NCBI RefSeq assembly: GCF_020882245.1
Contig: NC_083600.1
Coordinates: 41,387,019-41,451,018, forward strand
Reading direction: 5' to 3'
DNA length: 64,000 bases
Source of the DNA: Rhopalosiphum padi
Taxonomy: Eukaryota > Arthropoda > Insecta > Hemiptera > Aphididae
In this document: positions 14,801 to 25,279 of the stretch, piece after piece
How positions within the stretch are numbered: position 1 is the first letter of the stretch
Layout of the letters: each line of letters begins with the position of its first letter
The notes under the pieces: model-generated
Told to the model about the DNA's origin: nothing
Seen by the model: the letters and a program-made list of their open reading frames with translations, nothing else
Databases searched by the model: none
Translations under genes and position numbers: made by a program

Positions 14801-16045
14801 GACATGATATATTATATGTATACTGTATAACAATTTAAAAGGTGGTTTCTTACCATATAAACTATCAAATAAATGACAATCAAAACCACGGATATAGATA
14901 CTATGGTTGCACAACGAGCACGGATATGACGGCTCAGAATGTTCCTATTAAGAATGAATAGAAAGTCGCGTCATACTAGCGCTCTCTATAGCCTCTATTA
15001 TTGTTATTAGTTATGGTAACATCACAAACTAAATGTAGTCTGTGGTAACATGGTACAAGATTTCTATAATAATGACTGTAGAAGGCACTAGTAGTACGCG
15101 ACTTTTTGGCAGATTTGATAAGAACATTCTGCGCCGCGATCCAATATAGGCTGTCGTGCAACCATAGTATCTATATCCGTGATCAAAACCCAAAAGTAAT
15201 CAATGATAAGAAAACTTGTCTTGTAAATTTTGAAGTAAATAATATGTAATTAACAAAAATGTTGAATATAAAATCATTGGTTTACATGTACATGTGTGCT
15301 GCCGCTCTGCCAGAGTAAACAGATAATAGATAAAAAATCTTCTTTCTGTTTTAACAAATCTACTAATTTGCTAAAAAAAGTTCTTTATAATTATTTTCTA
15401 AAAAATTTCATTTATAACCTTTTCTAAAAAGTATGCTGACATGCTGTACAATTTAGAAAAGTTGACAATTTTTTTTTATAATTAAATATTTGATTTTGTA
15501 AACATTTTTAGGTTTCTGAATGAAACTGAAGTAATTAGTGACAACAATTTCTAATAGGCTTCTATATATTTTTATATACATTCCAATACTAACATGGGCG
15601 TTTCCAGATATTTTTCTAGGGGGAGAGGGGCATAATTAATTTTATACTTACATTTTATTAGTACATTATTACAATTAGGTACTTTGGAAAACAAATTTAA
15701 AATTTGAGGGGGGCAAGTGACCTGTCTTGGCCCCCTGGGTACGCTCATGAATACTAACATAATTATTTATAAATAAAAGTACTGTTTAAGCATATTATCA
15801 TAATTATCATACAAAATAACTATTTTTAAATTTTTATCATTTATGTATTCTAATTATTTATCTAACAATTTTTTTAAAACTTACAATTTTTAATGATTAA
15901 AAATAACTTAATGTGAATGATTTTTTTAGGAGATACTTATTTCTTTACTGGAAATCAGTACTGGAAGTTTAATCATAAGCACAATACGACAGAAAATGGA
16001 TACCCAAAAAATGCTGCAGAATTCTTACTTGGATGTAATTCATAA
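2861..16045 (+). CDS. Mmp: Secreted matrix metalloproteinase, 5' end missing
   Basis: Zinc endopeptidase of the extracellular matrix. Nine phase-consistent exons: 2861-2976, 6119-6280, 7996-8120, 8197-8352, 11626-11888, 12693-12846, 13349-13490, 14520-14641 and 15930-16045, giving 451 codons plus a stop. Exon 1 carries the cysteine switch KRCGVPD (Cys 7 of the partial protein), which keeps the zymogen inactive, then KNKR, a weak furin-like site. The catalytic domain has HGDQYPFDGPG and GGDIHFDD (structural zinc and calcium segments), the zinc site HEMGHSLGLGH (144-154) and the Met-turn Met 162. A hinge of about 65 residues leads to a hemopexin domain running from Cys 254 to Cys 449, the usual disulfide pair. 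The protein ends two residues later with no membrane or GPI segment, so a secreted form is inferred. Signal peptide and early propeptide exons were not found in the 2.8 kb upstream. Introns carry several short transposons. Confidence 0.95.
3728..3867. mobile_element. hAT-like MITE with perfect 8-bp TSD
   Basis: A 140-bp element with inverted ends CAGAGGCGTATTTA and TAAATATGCCCCTG. It is flanked on both sides by ACTTCCAT (3720-3727 and 3868-3875), an exact 8-bp target duplication, which is typical of hAT elements. It contains a G run and has no coding capacity. It lies in the first visible MMP intron. Confidence 0.88.
6905..7925. repeat. Diverged foldback element in MMP intron
   Basis: The left arm at about 6905-6985 (GCTTTCACTGTTTTCGATTA, CTCGTCAGC, AATTAAAGACCAT) is matched in inverted orientation by the right arm at about 7850-7925 (ATGGTCTTTAATT, CAGCTGACGGGTTATAA, ACAGTGAAAG). 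The 0.87 kb between them has no convincing coding sequence. The right arm ends about 70 bp before the exon at 7996. Ends and target duplication are not resolved. Confidence 0.6.
10107..11108 (+). pseudogene. Heavily decayed Jockey-like reverse transcriptase
   Basis: The conceptual translation keeps the outline of a non-LTR RT but is full of stops and frameshifts: DVAEVFNSV followed by a stop and HIGLL (compare DVSQAFDRVWHEGLL in Jockey-type RT), then near 10330-10385 NTLIGTYVVGTALL, where the catalytic YADD has become YVVG. Sequence up to the MITE at 11109 may be its tail. It is inactive. It lies in the 3.3-kb intron between MMP exons 4 and 5, on the gene's strand. Confidence 0.6.
11109..11294. 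mobile_element. hAT-like MITE inserted at the end of the RT relic
   Basis: A 186-bp element beginning CAGAGGCGTGCTTACG and ending AAATACACCTGTG. It is flanked by CTGCCATT at 11101-11108 and 11295-11302, a perfect 8-bp duplication. The left end resembles that of the element at 3728, suggesting related families. It is non-coding. Confidence 0.82.
14887..15181. mobile_element. MITE with 26-bp perfect TIRs beginning CACGG
   Basis: A 295-bp element. Its first 26 bases, starting CACGGATATAGATACTATGG, are repeated exactly in inverted form at the right end. The flanks are ATCAAAAC at 14879-14886 and 15182-15189, a perfect 8-bp target duplication. The intact arms suggest recent activity. It sits in the intron before the last MMP exon and contains many CpG-bearing words unlike the surrounding AT-rich DNA. 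The superfamily is uncertain (hAT or P-like by duplication length). Confidence 0.9.
15593..15749. mobile_element. hAT-like MITE with perfect 8-bp TSD
   Basis: A 157-bp element with ends CATGGGCGTTTCCAG and CTGGGTACGCTCATG, flanked by AATACTAA at 15585-15592 and 15750-15757. It contains GGGGG and CCCCC runs and no coding sequence. It lies in the last MMP intron. Confidence 0.85.
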
Positions 16046-17076
16046 TTTATAATAATTTTTATTGACATTTTAAGTTTATAACTTATTAATTAGTAAATAT
16101 AAATTAACATAAATGAGAGCCCTTCATAACATAATCAAACCATCCCAACCTTTTCTCCCATATCTATTCCTAATGAATTAGTTTCTTGTTCTATCCTCGC
16201 TTGTCACTCCACAGATTGATCTTAGTTCTCATTTTTGCTAAACTAAATTACTTTTCTTTTTTATTAATTATAATTGGATAGTTACATACTATTTTTATCA
16301 ATTAAATTGCCTTATAAACATGAAAAAAATTCCATCTTCTATTGCCTTCTATTATTTAACAAAAAGATAATAATACAAATCATAAAGTTAAACCTATACA
16401 ATATTGAATATATACATCCTTCACTTCAAAACAATTTATTCTTATTTACCTTCAGTATTTACAATAAGAATTAATGTATTAATGTATTATACTTAAGGAT
16501 ATTAAAATTGAATAAACACTGTTTATTGATGTTTAAATAATCAAATATAATTGCATTTTAATAGTAGCATGTATTTATCACACAAGAAAATTGAGAATTT
16601 TATTAAGTTATGTATTACAAAAGATTTATAACTGTTTAAGTAAAAATCTAGACATTTTAAATGACAACAATTATTTATGTATACAACTTATATAAAACAT
16701 AATTCCTAACTGTGATAAATGATAAACTATATAAACTAATTAAGTGAATATTTTAAATATATATTTTCATTAAGTTATAATGATAGGTATATAGGTAGGT
16801 ATATGCACACTAAAATAATAAAATATAAACATTTTTAACAAACAATTGATAATATAAACAATTAAATGACTAGAGAATTATATTAAAATAGTTATAACTA
16901 TTCATTATAATTATACTATGTATACCTTTAATAAACAATAAATAATTTTTTCGGGTAGCTATAAATACAATTAAGTAGTTCAATAACATTAAGGCAAAAG
17001 AATTTAAGGGCTAGATAAAAATGTAAACAACAATCATCTCAAGATAAAATACAATATGTACTATTGTTAAATACTT
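16046..17076. other. Convergent 3' spacer between MMP and EMRE
   Basis: AT-rich spacer of 1.03 kb between the two stop codons, expected to hold both 3' UTRs. A compact AATAAA (16511-16516) and TTTATT (16522-16527) lie only 5 bp apart, so the same site offers poly(A) signals to both strands. No other gene is seen. Confidence 0.55.
16511..16527. terminator. Back-to-back poly(A) signals
   Basis: AATAAACACTGTTTATT reads as AATAAA on the plus strand and AATAAA on the minus strand. It could serve MMP (466 bp after its stop) and EMRE (550 bp after its stop). Use by either gene is inference. Confidence 0.4.
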
Positions 17077-17346
17077 TTAATCGTCGTCGTCGTCATCATC
17101 TGATGGAACAAACAATTCGTTTTCTTCTAGAAAATTAGCCATATATTTACTAATGGTGGCTCCAATTAATAACCCCGGCACAACTGTAAAAATTATACCC
17201 ACTAGCCCAAATGGAATTTTTTGTGGTTCAGGCAATAATGCTCCAGTAGACGATGTGGTGGCTGTACGTACATAATATGGTCGCATGATTCTTGCCATTT
17301 TCACGAAACTTGATATCTTTGTTTTCATTGTATAGGAATATAACAA
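17077..17346 (-). CDS. EMRE: EMRE, essential MCU regulator (mitochondrial)
   Basis: A single-exon gene for an 89-residue inner-membrane protein. EMRE (SMDT1 in mammals) bridges the pore protein MCU and the MICU1/2 calcium sensors and is needed in animals for uniporter current. Visible features: a basic, Ser/Thr-rich N-terminus suited to mitochondrial import; a conserved EPQKIPFG segment (40-47); one membrane helix at about 46-66 containing GLLIGATIS, a GxxxG pattern (Gly 58 and Gly 62); a post-membrane segment NFLEENELFVPS; and a terminal run of seven Asp (83-89), the acidic tail that contacts MICU1. Length is close to the family's usual 90-107. Met 1 and Met 7 are both possible starts; the first gives the longer presequence. 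It converges with MMP. Confidence 0.93.
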   Translation of the reverse strand: MLYSYTMKTKISSFVKMARIMRPYYVRTATTSSTGALLPEPQKIPFGLVGIIFTVVPGLLIGATISKYMANFLEENELFVPSDDDDDDD

Positions 17347-18622
17347 TAAATAGAATTAATGAGGAATAATATTTTAATTTAATTAACTAATAGAATTTAG
17401 AAATTTAGAATAGATTTAATTAGTTTATAGAATTAGAATAATAATAAATAATATATAAATTTTAATATCATATAAACTTTATCAAAGTGATAATTCCGGA
17501 ATTTAACAATTCTTCCTCCATATTTTAACAGTGCTACCAGAAATTGTAATAATATTACTAATAAATATTGGTATAACTTCATATGATCTGGGAACGAATG
17601 AAGTTTAGCTCCAAAGCGATTTTATGGAAATTTTTTTTCAAAATATATGTTTTTGTATGCTTAATTTGATGGCACTTTCAAAAAAAGCCGATCGAACTTA
17701 TTTTGGAAGTTATGGTCAAAAGACTTCAAAATGCTCAATTTTTCAAAAATCGTGTTTTTGAATTTAAAATACCTACAAAAAATTTAAGTTTTTAGATTGT
17801 TTTTAGAAATGTTTGTATTTATATGCAATATGCTCAACATTTTGGTGGAATCAAAATTTGTATTTACTTTTTTTGTTATTGTTAATAAACCACATAAAAC
17901 TGAATTATAAAGTTATTTCAAATATTTGCATATTTGAAAAACTCAAAATTGATTTTTTTGACCTTTTTGTTTTTCAGTCAATGAGTATAATAACATAAAT
18001 GAGTTTTTGGTGAAATTAAACATTGAAACATTATTATTTATTTACTAATTATTATTCAGAGTTCACAGCTATCATAAAGCCTCTCAAGTCTCTTCGAATG
18101 AATTTATTAAGTAAAGGTCAATTGTAATTATCTTAACCGTTAAACATTTTATCCACAATATTGTTATTGTTTCATTTTCATTTCAATAAGCAACTATGCA
18201 AGTTAACAACATTAATTTTATAATTTTATATTCTTATCTTAATTATCTTTATTTTATATAATAATATGAACCTATACCTACCACTTTATAAATATCTCTA
18301 TATTGACATATTGTGTTTATATAATTAATTGTTACAAGCTGTATATTTTTCTTGTTGTTTTAATGTGTTATTTAATTGTTGAACTATAATAGCTAATAAA
18401 AAAATGTTTAAGTTTTAATAAATTTTCAAATTAATTAGTTGTTAAAAATATATAAGAAAACAATATTTTATCTTAGTAAATTACTTTTGTTTTGTATAGT
18501 AATTCAAATATGTTGTTCATAAATAACTAATAAATATAAAAAAAAAAACTATTTTTATATTTTTTTTTAAAAATGTAGGCTGGTCGTGAGATTTCTACAA
18601 ATAGACTAAAATGTATAAGGAA
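17347..18622. other. Non-coding spacer upstream of EMRE
   Basis: AT-rich. About 17590-17960 has a style seen in dispersed aphid repeats (AGCTCCAAAGCGATTTTATGG followed by many TTTTTCAAAA words), but I could not place its ends. EMRE promoter elements are not recognisable. Confidence 0.4.
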
Positions 18623-18740
18623 CATGGGCGGATAGGCCTACTGGGAAACTGGACCTTTCCCGGGGGCACCCCTTCGTATTTCGGTAATGGACCCCTTTTT
18701 AAAACTTCCCGGTAGACCAAAAATGGCCTTTCCGCCCATG
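18623..18740. mobile_element. Short MITE, no clean TSD
   Basis: A 118-bp unit with inverted ends CATGGGCGGATAGGCC and GGCCTTTCCGCCCATG and a GC-rich interior containing CCCGGGGGCACCCC. The flanks TATAAGGAA and TATCTAAAGGAA are alike but not an exact duplication. Confidence 0.6.
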
Positions 18741-20363
18741 TATCTAAAGGAACTAAGGAACGTCGCCCTGACTTATAAAACATTAATTCATTTCTGATGG
18801 TGAAAAAATTTGGTAGTCCTATTTTAAAACTGAATTGGTGTCCCTGGCATACCTTTTAAAACTATAATGAAATGACGCCCCTGAGTAAATCTGTTTTTAC
18901 TTAAATAGTAATTGTTAATAAATATGTTATAATACATATCTGCTATAATAGCAAAGAACAAAAGTATTATGTGCAAGCTACATTATGGTGACCAATTATA
19001 AATTTTAGCACTTATTCTAACATTTGTCATAAAAGTAATATGTTATTGATATTACCGTAATATTGGCTAAAGTTGGCCACTAATGACTAATACCAACATT
19101 TCTTAACTCGAAATAGGTATAAATCTGAAGTTACAAACAGATTTTAGTTATTTTTTTTTAAATTCCTCATTAAATTTACGAAATCTTACACATAAGGCAT
19201 TTTTATTTCTCTTCACTAATAATTTAATTTGTTTTCATTTCATAATATCATTAATATCCTTGAAAAAATATAGTCAACTATAATGATATGTGTCCGGTTA
19301 AATTTAATGAATGACATTTAATTGTAGTAAATACTCAAATAAAAGTATCTAAACAATATGGTAACTGGTAAGCTTTAATATCTGATGAAAGATAAAGTTC
19401 AAATAATGTCAAAACTAGGAACTTATTATAATCATTTTTAAATCTATGTCGAGTTGGCCGCTTTTCTATACAAACTTAGCCGCCTTATGTATAGTATCAA
19501 CAATTTTTATACATTTATACAGTATACACTCATATTGGTGGTGATAATGTTGTAGCCAGGATTTTTTTCGGTGGCGGGGGGGGGGGGTAATTTTTGATGG
19601 CCAATTATGACAACAAATTAAGTTTTCACTGTATTTCTGACAATATAATTCATATAATTATACATATTATCAAATCAAGATCAATTAATAAGTGTGATAA
19701 GAGCGGCATTGATTCATCTCCACAAACGGTAATTAAATTAATAAAATTAATGTTGTGTCTGACATTTCGAGGGGGGGGGGGTGAGACCAAACATATTTTG
19801 AAATTTAAAATTAAGGAAAAGTCTAATCTACATAAATCATAGAATTTAATGTCCTCTTAAACAAAAGTAAAACCCAAATAAAGCAAGATTTAAGTTTGCT
19901 TGGTTTGATTCTGTTATAATAGGTTTAAGAATTGATTTAAAATTATAAATTTGTTATTTTATTTTCAATTTTTTAATTCAAACAGGCAAAGCCTAGTAAC
20001 CGATTTAATTTTAAATCAACATTATAACAAAATAATTTAACAGGTAGAAAGAAAAAGTGAACAGAGTGAGATACTGAGATAAATAAATATTAAGTATACA
20101 AAATAGCAAATAAATAATTAAGATTAATAGTAACTGCAGTAATTAACATAAATATTAAATAAGGTTTATAATATTAATAAATAATTCACATGAGCAAAAA
20201 ACAAAGTAGGTCCAAAAATAATGATTAGTGTCTAGTGATAAATGATAATCTCGCTTTACACTTTTAACGTTGTCTCCATATTTCCTCATTCTAAAATCTT
20301 ATCTCGAAGACCGATATTATTCACTGTTAAACATAATAATCTTACTCTCCTTACTATAAAATT
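18741..20363. other. Repeat-rich spacer with two poly(G) runs
   Basis: Holds G runs at 19576-19587 (12 G) and about 19771-19781. The text before the first, TGTAGCCAGGATTTTT, matches the terminus of a CAGGGCCGTAGCCAG-type element like the one at 44918, so a truncated copy is likely. A GACGCCCCTGAG motif near 18870 is another likely element end. No gene is recognised. Confidence 0.4.
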
Positions 20364-21327
20364 AAAGCGGAAGTACCCCAAGAAAGTGACTTATCACATC
20401 TACTCTATAATATTTACACATCAGATATCCCCAAAATAAACTATACAACTCTAGCGACATATGCAGACGATACCGCTATACTAGCATCAAACAAAGACCC
20501 TTGCCACCTACAATATACAATATAATTTAAATCAAATTTCCAACAGGACTCAAAAATGGAAAATTAAGATAAATGAATTTAAATCGGTTCAAATAAATTT
20601 CTCTCTTTGTAAAAACGAATGCTCACAACTGTCGCTCAATTATGTACCAATTCCTATCCAAAATGCAACTAAATACCTAGGAGTTCATCTAGACAAAAGA
20701 CTTACTTGGGCCCAACACACTAAACACAAAAGAAAACAATCAAACTCACGCCTACATCTCCTTCGTCCTTTATTGTCTCCTTCAATAAGCTTAAAAAACA
20801 AAATATTAATATACAAGACAATTATTATCCCCCTTTGGTCATATGGCATTCAAATCTGGGGCCAAGCCAAACCACCTAACATAAGACCCATTCAAGCATT
20901 CCAGTCTATATGTCTTAGACAAATAACTGGAACCCCGTGGTATATGACCAACGACGCACTTCACAAGGATCTTCAAATGCCAACAGTAAATGAAATAGCA
21001 ACTCGACACTACAAAAAATTCCATTCCAAACTCTATTCAAACCAAAACCCTCTTATTTCCCGCATGTCCTCTAAAACCATCCCCAGCAACCCTCCAAGGA
21101 GATTAAAAAGAAAATGGCCGAGAGACGCCCTTACTTAACAAAATTTGTTATTAAAAAAAAAAAAAGGCTCTCCACGAACCCATCAAATTAAATAGGAGGT
21201 ACTGTTGATGGACGGTTTCCCCCTCAATTCATTCATGATATGTTACTAATTTTATTATAAAATTTATTTATTTTGCTTTTTTTTGTATAGATTGTAAATA
21301 TAGCTTTTATAAAAAAAAAAAAAAAAC
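20364..21327 (+). pseudogene. 5'-truncated Jockey-like LINE ORF2 and 3' tail
   Basis: The 3' part of a non-LTR retrotransposon. Translation shows the catalytic TYADDTAIL (codons from 20457; YADD at 20460-20471) and then, after a frame break, KYLGVHLDKRLTW and the ORF2 C-terminal region at 20773-21138 (YKTIIIPLWSYGIQIWG, ITGTPWYMTNDALHKDL), typical of Jockey/X-element ORF2. About 190 bp of 3' UTR follow, ending in a poly(A) tail at about 21311-21326. The endonuclease and most of the RT fingers are missing, and stops near 20525-20600 make it dead. No target duplication was found because the 5' end is undefined. Confidence 0.85.
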
Positions 21328-21382
21328 GTTGTCATGGATCTTTGTTGTAAAAACGAAGTAAACATTATCTGCCTAAGATTGT

Positions 21383-21467
21383 TGTGATATTTGTGTAATA
21401 TTATATTGTATGTATTATTTTGTTATCGCTTATCGATAGTTGTATGTATCCCGCCGACCCAGGTGAA
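21383..21467 (+). repeat. Truncated 5' LTR of the Gypsy-like element
   Basis: Aligns with the first 85 bases of the 3' LTR (TGATATTTGTGTAATATTAT onward to GACCCAGGTGAA) with 4 mismatches, then passes straight into the Gag start region. The remainder of the LTR and the primer-binding site are deleted. Confidence 0.8.
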
Positions 21468-21471
21468 AATT

Positions 21472-21855
21472 ATGGCATCATATTTGGGCAGTTTACCACA
21501 ATTTAATGTCGATGTCGATAGCTGGAAAATATATCAGGAACAGTTGGAGCAATTTATGGAAATTGATAAAATTATGAACGACTTAAAAAAATCTATGTTT
21601 TTGAGTAGTATTGGTCATGATGCGTACAAATTGTTACGGTATTTGTGCACACCACAGCTACCAAAAGAAAAAAATTTCGAAGAATTGTGTACGTTGATGG
21701 AAAATCATTTTACTCCGAAAATAAACGTTTTCCGGGAGCGAAATAATTTTTATGCGGCTAGTCAGCAGGATGGTAAATCAATTGCGGATTTCACGGCTAG
21801 ACTTAGAAATTTATCAACAAATTGCAATTTTGGTGACAAACTTGAAGGTATTTAA
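21472..21855 (+). pseudogene. Gag N-terminal half (Gypsy-like)
   Basis: An open frame from the ATG at 21472 of about 128 codons, beginning MASYLGSLPQFNVD. It contains DSWKIYQEQLEQFM and GKSIADFTARLRNLSTNC, features of Ty3/Gypsy capsid proteins. The frame stops where the inverted block begins (near 21847), so the second half of Gag lies on the other strand at about 22550-23062. Confidence 0.75.
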
Positions 21856-21859
21856 TTCG

Positions 21860-23062
21860 ATAAATTTGTTTTCTCATATTTGAGAATATGAACATAAATA
21901 TATACATATTTAGTATATATTTGTTTATATTCGCTCTTTAAAATTGGTACTAACGGACTTCCCCACTCGCTCGACTCTACTCGGGAAATTACACCTAATT
22001 TTTCCAATCTGCATAACTGCTCTTCCACCTGATCCTTGAATACGAAAAAAATGTGTCTCGGCTTAAAAAATATAGGTATAGCATTGTCCTTCAACCTAAT
22101 TTTAAATTTTTCATACACATAATCGCCTATGTCATCATTAAACAATTTCGAATGCTTATTTTTTAATTGTTCAAAATTAGGCTCGGTATAATCCAACATA
22201 TTAATATTAGTTAATTTTATGCTAAATTTTTCCATAAAATCTCTACCTAACAAATTTGGGCCTCCATTCTCAACTACAAAAATTTTAAAAAGTTCGCATA
22301 TTCTATCTTTGAAACCAACATCCGCTAAGAAAAAACCTAAAATGTTAATTTTTTCATTCGTATATAACCACTAACATTTTTAAAAACCTTTTTTAAAATC
22401 GTATTTTTATTAAATAATTCATAATAGAATGTTTTTTCAGAAATTACTGTTAAGCCTGAACCCGAATCTAATTGAGCCTTTAACTTAATATTATTGATTT
22501 TTACGTCTAAAATAATAGGTTTTAAATAATTAGTTTCTATGTTATAAATTAAACTCTCACGTGTACCGTCATCTACCGACTCACATTCAAAAAATGTGTA
22601 CTTTTAGATTTATTACACATCTTAGCTAAATGTCCTATTGTACCACATAAATTACAACGATAATTTTTATATTTACCATTTTGAATACCCGTATGCCGCT
22701 TACCGTAAACCCGACAAATGTTGTTCTCCGGTACCGTGTTGATTCCTCGATTCTCGCACTTGAAATTTTTGCTGCTTCCCTTAGATTGAAAATGCCCGTG
22801 CTTCTGCGCTCCGTGGTCACCAGTATCGTTTGCCTCTTTGTCTCCGTGAACTGCGTGCCTCGAACCAGAACTTTTGTACTCCGCCGGCGACGTATAGTAT
22901 TTTTTATGATCATGTTGCCCTTTTTTGTTTCTGATCCAATTGACTTGGTCTGCCTCGTTAAATAAATATGTTTCTTTTGCCAGTGCAATTTCAACAATTT
23001 GGGAAAAGGTTGTTACAACGGTTGATTTTTCCTCACATATTCTGTCCTTAATCTTCCCCTGT
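21860..23062 (-). pseudogene. Inverted block: Gag C-terminus, protease, RT start
   Basis: Read on minus from 23062 downward: KIKDRICEEKS and ALAKETYLFNEADQVNW (Gag C-terminal part), a zinc knuckle CNLCGTIGHLAKMC near 22618-22660 (CX2CX4HX4C) preceded by a degenerate one (CRVYGKRH), then a protease end LGRDFMEKFSIKL near 22200-22250, and the RT entry with KLGVISRVESSEWGSPLVPILK near 21935-22000. Order and content are what should follow the plus-strand Gag half, so this block has been flipped in place. Several frame breaks separate the pieces. Confidence 0.8.
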
Positions 23063-23970
23063 AATCAGATTTTAAACGAGTTACACAGTACACATTTAGG
23101 TATAGTTAAAATGAAGGCAGTCGCGAGATCATATGTTTGGTAGCCCAATATAGACGTACAAATAGAAAATGTAGTCAAATCGTGCGATTACTGTATGCAA
23201 TTAAGACAAAACCCTAAAAAGTCAGAGTTGATACCATGGAGTAGACCGAGCGGTGTATGGCAGAGAGTGCATATAGATTTTTTCGGACCTTTTCATAATA
23301 GTTATTTTTTAGTAGTCTTAGACGCTTATTCAAAGTGGTTGGAGGTAAAGGAAAGACAAGAATAACAACGGATAATACTATTGTAGAGCTGCGTGAGATA
23401 TTTGGTAGATGGGGGTTACCTTAAATATTAGTTTCGGATAACGGTGCTCAATTAACATCACATGAATTTACCACGTTTTTAAAAAGTGATGGTATAGTTC
23501 ATCTACAAACGGCGCGGCTGAAAATGCGATTAAAACAACCAAGCATACTTTATCGGCAGCTTTAGCGGATTGTAAAAATAAAAATATACCCAAGTCAGTC
23601 ATATTAAATAAATTTTTATTAGGTTATAGAAATGCACCACATTCTACTACGGGGGAATCACCGTCAGTGTTAATGTTGGGTAGGAAACTACGTTGTAACT
23701 GGATTTACTTTATAAATCTGACGAGGAAGTGGTGCGGGAGAAGCAAGAGAGTTCGATACAAAATTATAATGGTAGTAAAAATAAAATGTTTAAAGAAGGT
23801 GATGAGGTGATGATTAAATACTATAAACCAGGCCACCAGGGAGTAAGGAATCGTGGATACGAGCAAAGATCAAGAAAGTGCTAGGTACTAAAAGATATGA
23901 TTGCGTTTCGAAGGATGACAAAACTTACATTAGGCACGTTGATCAAATAATAAATGCGAAAATAAAATAG
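23063..23970 (+). pseudogene. Gypsy-like integrase remnant
   Basis: Contains the H2C2 zinc domain (LHSTHLG ... CDYCMQL, with a stop between) and the catalytic core: first Asp in VHIDFFGPF (about 23268-23290) with LDAYSKWLEV, second Asp in VSDNGAQL (about 23432-23455), and Glu in AENAIKTTKHT (about 23516-23548). The C-terminal SH3-like part follows with a frame break. At least two stops and frameshifts make it dead. Confidence 0.82.
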
Positions 23971-24278
23971 AAACACAAACACACGAGAGCGTAAGCCGTG
24001 CAGTTAATGTTACAGATAGGTTAGATAACAAGGAAAAGAGAATTAAAAAAGTTCCTAGTAAATTACAATTAATTATTAGTTAAACTGTATTCGTTAATTA
24101 TACCTATGTAAAATGTTGTATTTTCTTTTTCTGTAGATTATAATGTAAATTGTAAAATATATATATATATATAAAAATGTAATTTCAATATGTATGTATG
24201 AATAATTTATTATTATTATTATTATAATTTTTTTTTTTGATTTTGATGTACACATATAGTTCAGTTTTAATGGGGAGG

Positions 24279-24497
24279 TATGATATTTGTGTAATATTAT
24301 ATTGTATGTATTATTTTGTTATCGATTATCGATAGTGGTATGTATCGCGCCGACCCAGGTGAATTTATATTTATTATAACGTATCAGTTAGTGTTCGTTG
24401 CGAAGTTGTGTCGCGAACTACCATGTCTTATTACTATTCAATAAATAGACCATGTTAATCACGTTATGAGTGCTTATTATTCTATACGAATATTACA
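24279..24497 (+). repeat. 3' LTR of the Gypsy-like element
   Basis: A 219-bp LTR starting TATGATATTTG (originally TGTGATATTTG, judging by the 5' copy) and ending CGAATATTACA, so the termini form a short imperfect inverted repeat. An AATAAA near 24440 suits LTR polyadenylation. Confidence 0.8.
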
Positions 24498-24502
24498 ATT
24501 GT

Positions 24503-25107
24503 TTTCTTAAGATGCTAAATAGTTTAAGATTTTTAATTTATTTTATTGTTGCTAACCAACATTTACCAAAGTTATACAGATTTGAGATTGTTTTATTTTT
24601 GTTATTACCTAAATAATATAACAATATGTTCGTTTTTGTTTAAAAAGATTTTTTTCTTAAGATGTTAAATGATTTTGTTATAATACAATTTTAAGTATTT
24701 AATTCCATATTTTTTACTGAACAATTTGGTTCTTTTAAAATTCTTAGATCATAAAAGGGTGCGAATGATTTTCAATATTTTTTAAAAAATACTCACAGTC
24801 ACCAACTTTATATAAATATCGATAAAATCAGCTTTTAGTATGTTAAAAATTGAATGGCCCATTTTTAATAGTTTCTTGGTGAAATTGGTCGTCAATATTT
24901 TAATTATTTTTTTTCAATAATTTTTTAAATATGTAAATATTAAACTACACCTCAAGACACTAGCATTAATATAAGCTGAATCCTGAATGTGTTTCAGTTA
25001 AAATAATAACAATATAATATTAGCCATCGAATATGAAAAGTGACCTGCTTCGGCCAATACTATACCTACGGTATTTATTTTTGTATAGGTGCAGTATAAT
25101 CTATACA
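24503..25107. other. AT-rich spacer, nothing recognised
   Basis: No exon, element terminus or RNA gene is visible between the LTR element and the MITE at 25116. Confidence 0.4.
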
Positions 25108-25115
25108 CAACTGTG

Positions 25116-25271
25116 CAGAGCCGTGCCGTTAAGATTTGGCGCCCAGGGCAATATTAAAAATATTTACCCCCTATTTTATTTATCATTATGCATTTCAATT
25201 TTTTTGGCGCCCCTTTAAACCATGCGCCCGTTGCGCATGCCCTAGCCCCCCCCCCCCACGGCACGGCTCTG
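25116..25271. mobile_element. hAT-like MITE with TIR CAGAGCCGTGCCGT
   Basis: A 156-bp element whose ends CAGAGCCGTGCCGT and ACGGCACGGCTCTG are exact inverted copies, flanked by CAACTGTG at 25108-25115 and 25272-25279 (perfect 8-bp duplication). It holds a run of 13 C near 25246-25258. It is non-coding and looks young. Confidence 0.9.
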
Positions 25272-25279
25272 CAACTGTG

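Larger units (their letters stand above)
21383..24497 (+). mobile_element. Degenerate Gypsy-like LTR retrotransposon, internally inverted
   Basis: Bounded by ATTGT on both sides (21378-21382 and 24498-24502), a 5-bp target duplication. The 3' LTR is 24279-24497; a matching 85-bp piece of the 5' LTR is 21383-21467, with 4 differences over the aligned bases. A purine tract ATGGGGAGG precedes the 3' LTR. Inside, from the left: Gag N-terminal half on plus, a segment on minus with Gag C-terminal half, protease and the RT start, then integrase on plus. The rest of RT and RNase H are absent. It cannot be functional. It belongs to the Ty3/Gypsy group by domain content and order. Confidence 0.85.

Noticed and set aside
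14976..15161. 61-codon minus-strand frame
   Set aside because: Lies entirely in the CACGG-type MITE; no similarity to a transposase.
18595..18783. 62-codon minus frame rich in Pro and Arg
   Set aside because: Produced by the GC-rich interior of the short MITE at 18623.
22635..22997. Arg/Thr-rich minus-strand frame as a small basic protein
   Set aside because: Another frame of the same strand shows the Gag zinc knuckle, so this is a shadow of the Gypsy-like Gag.
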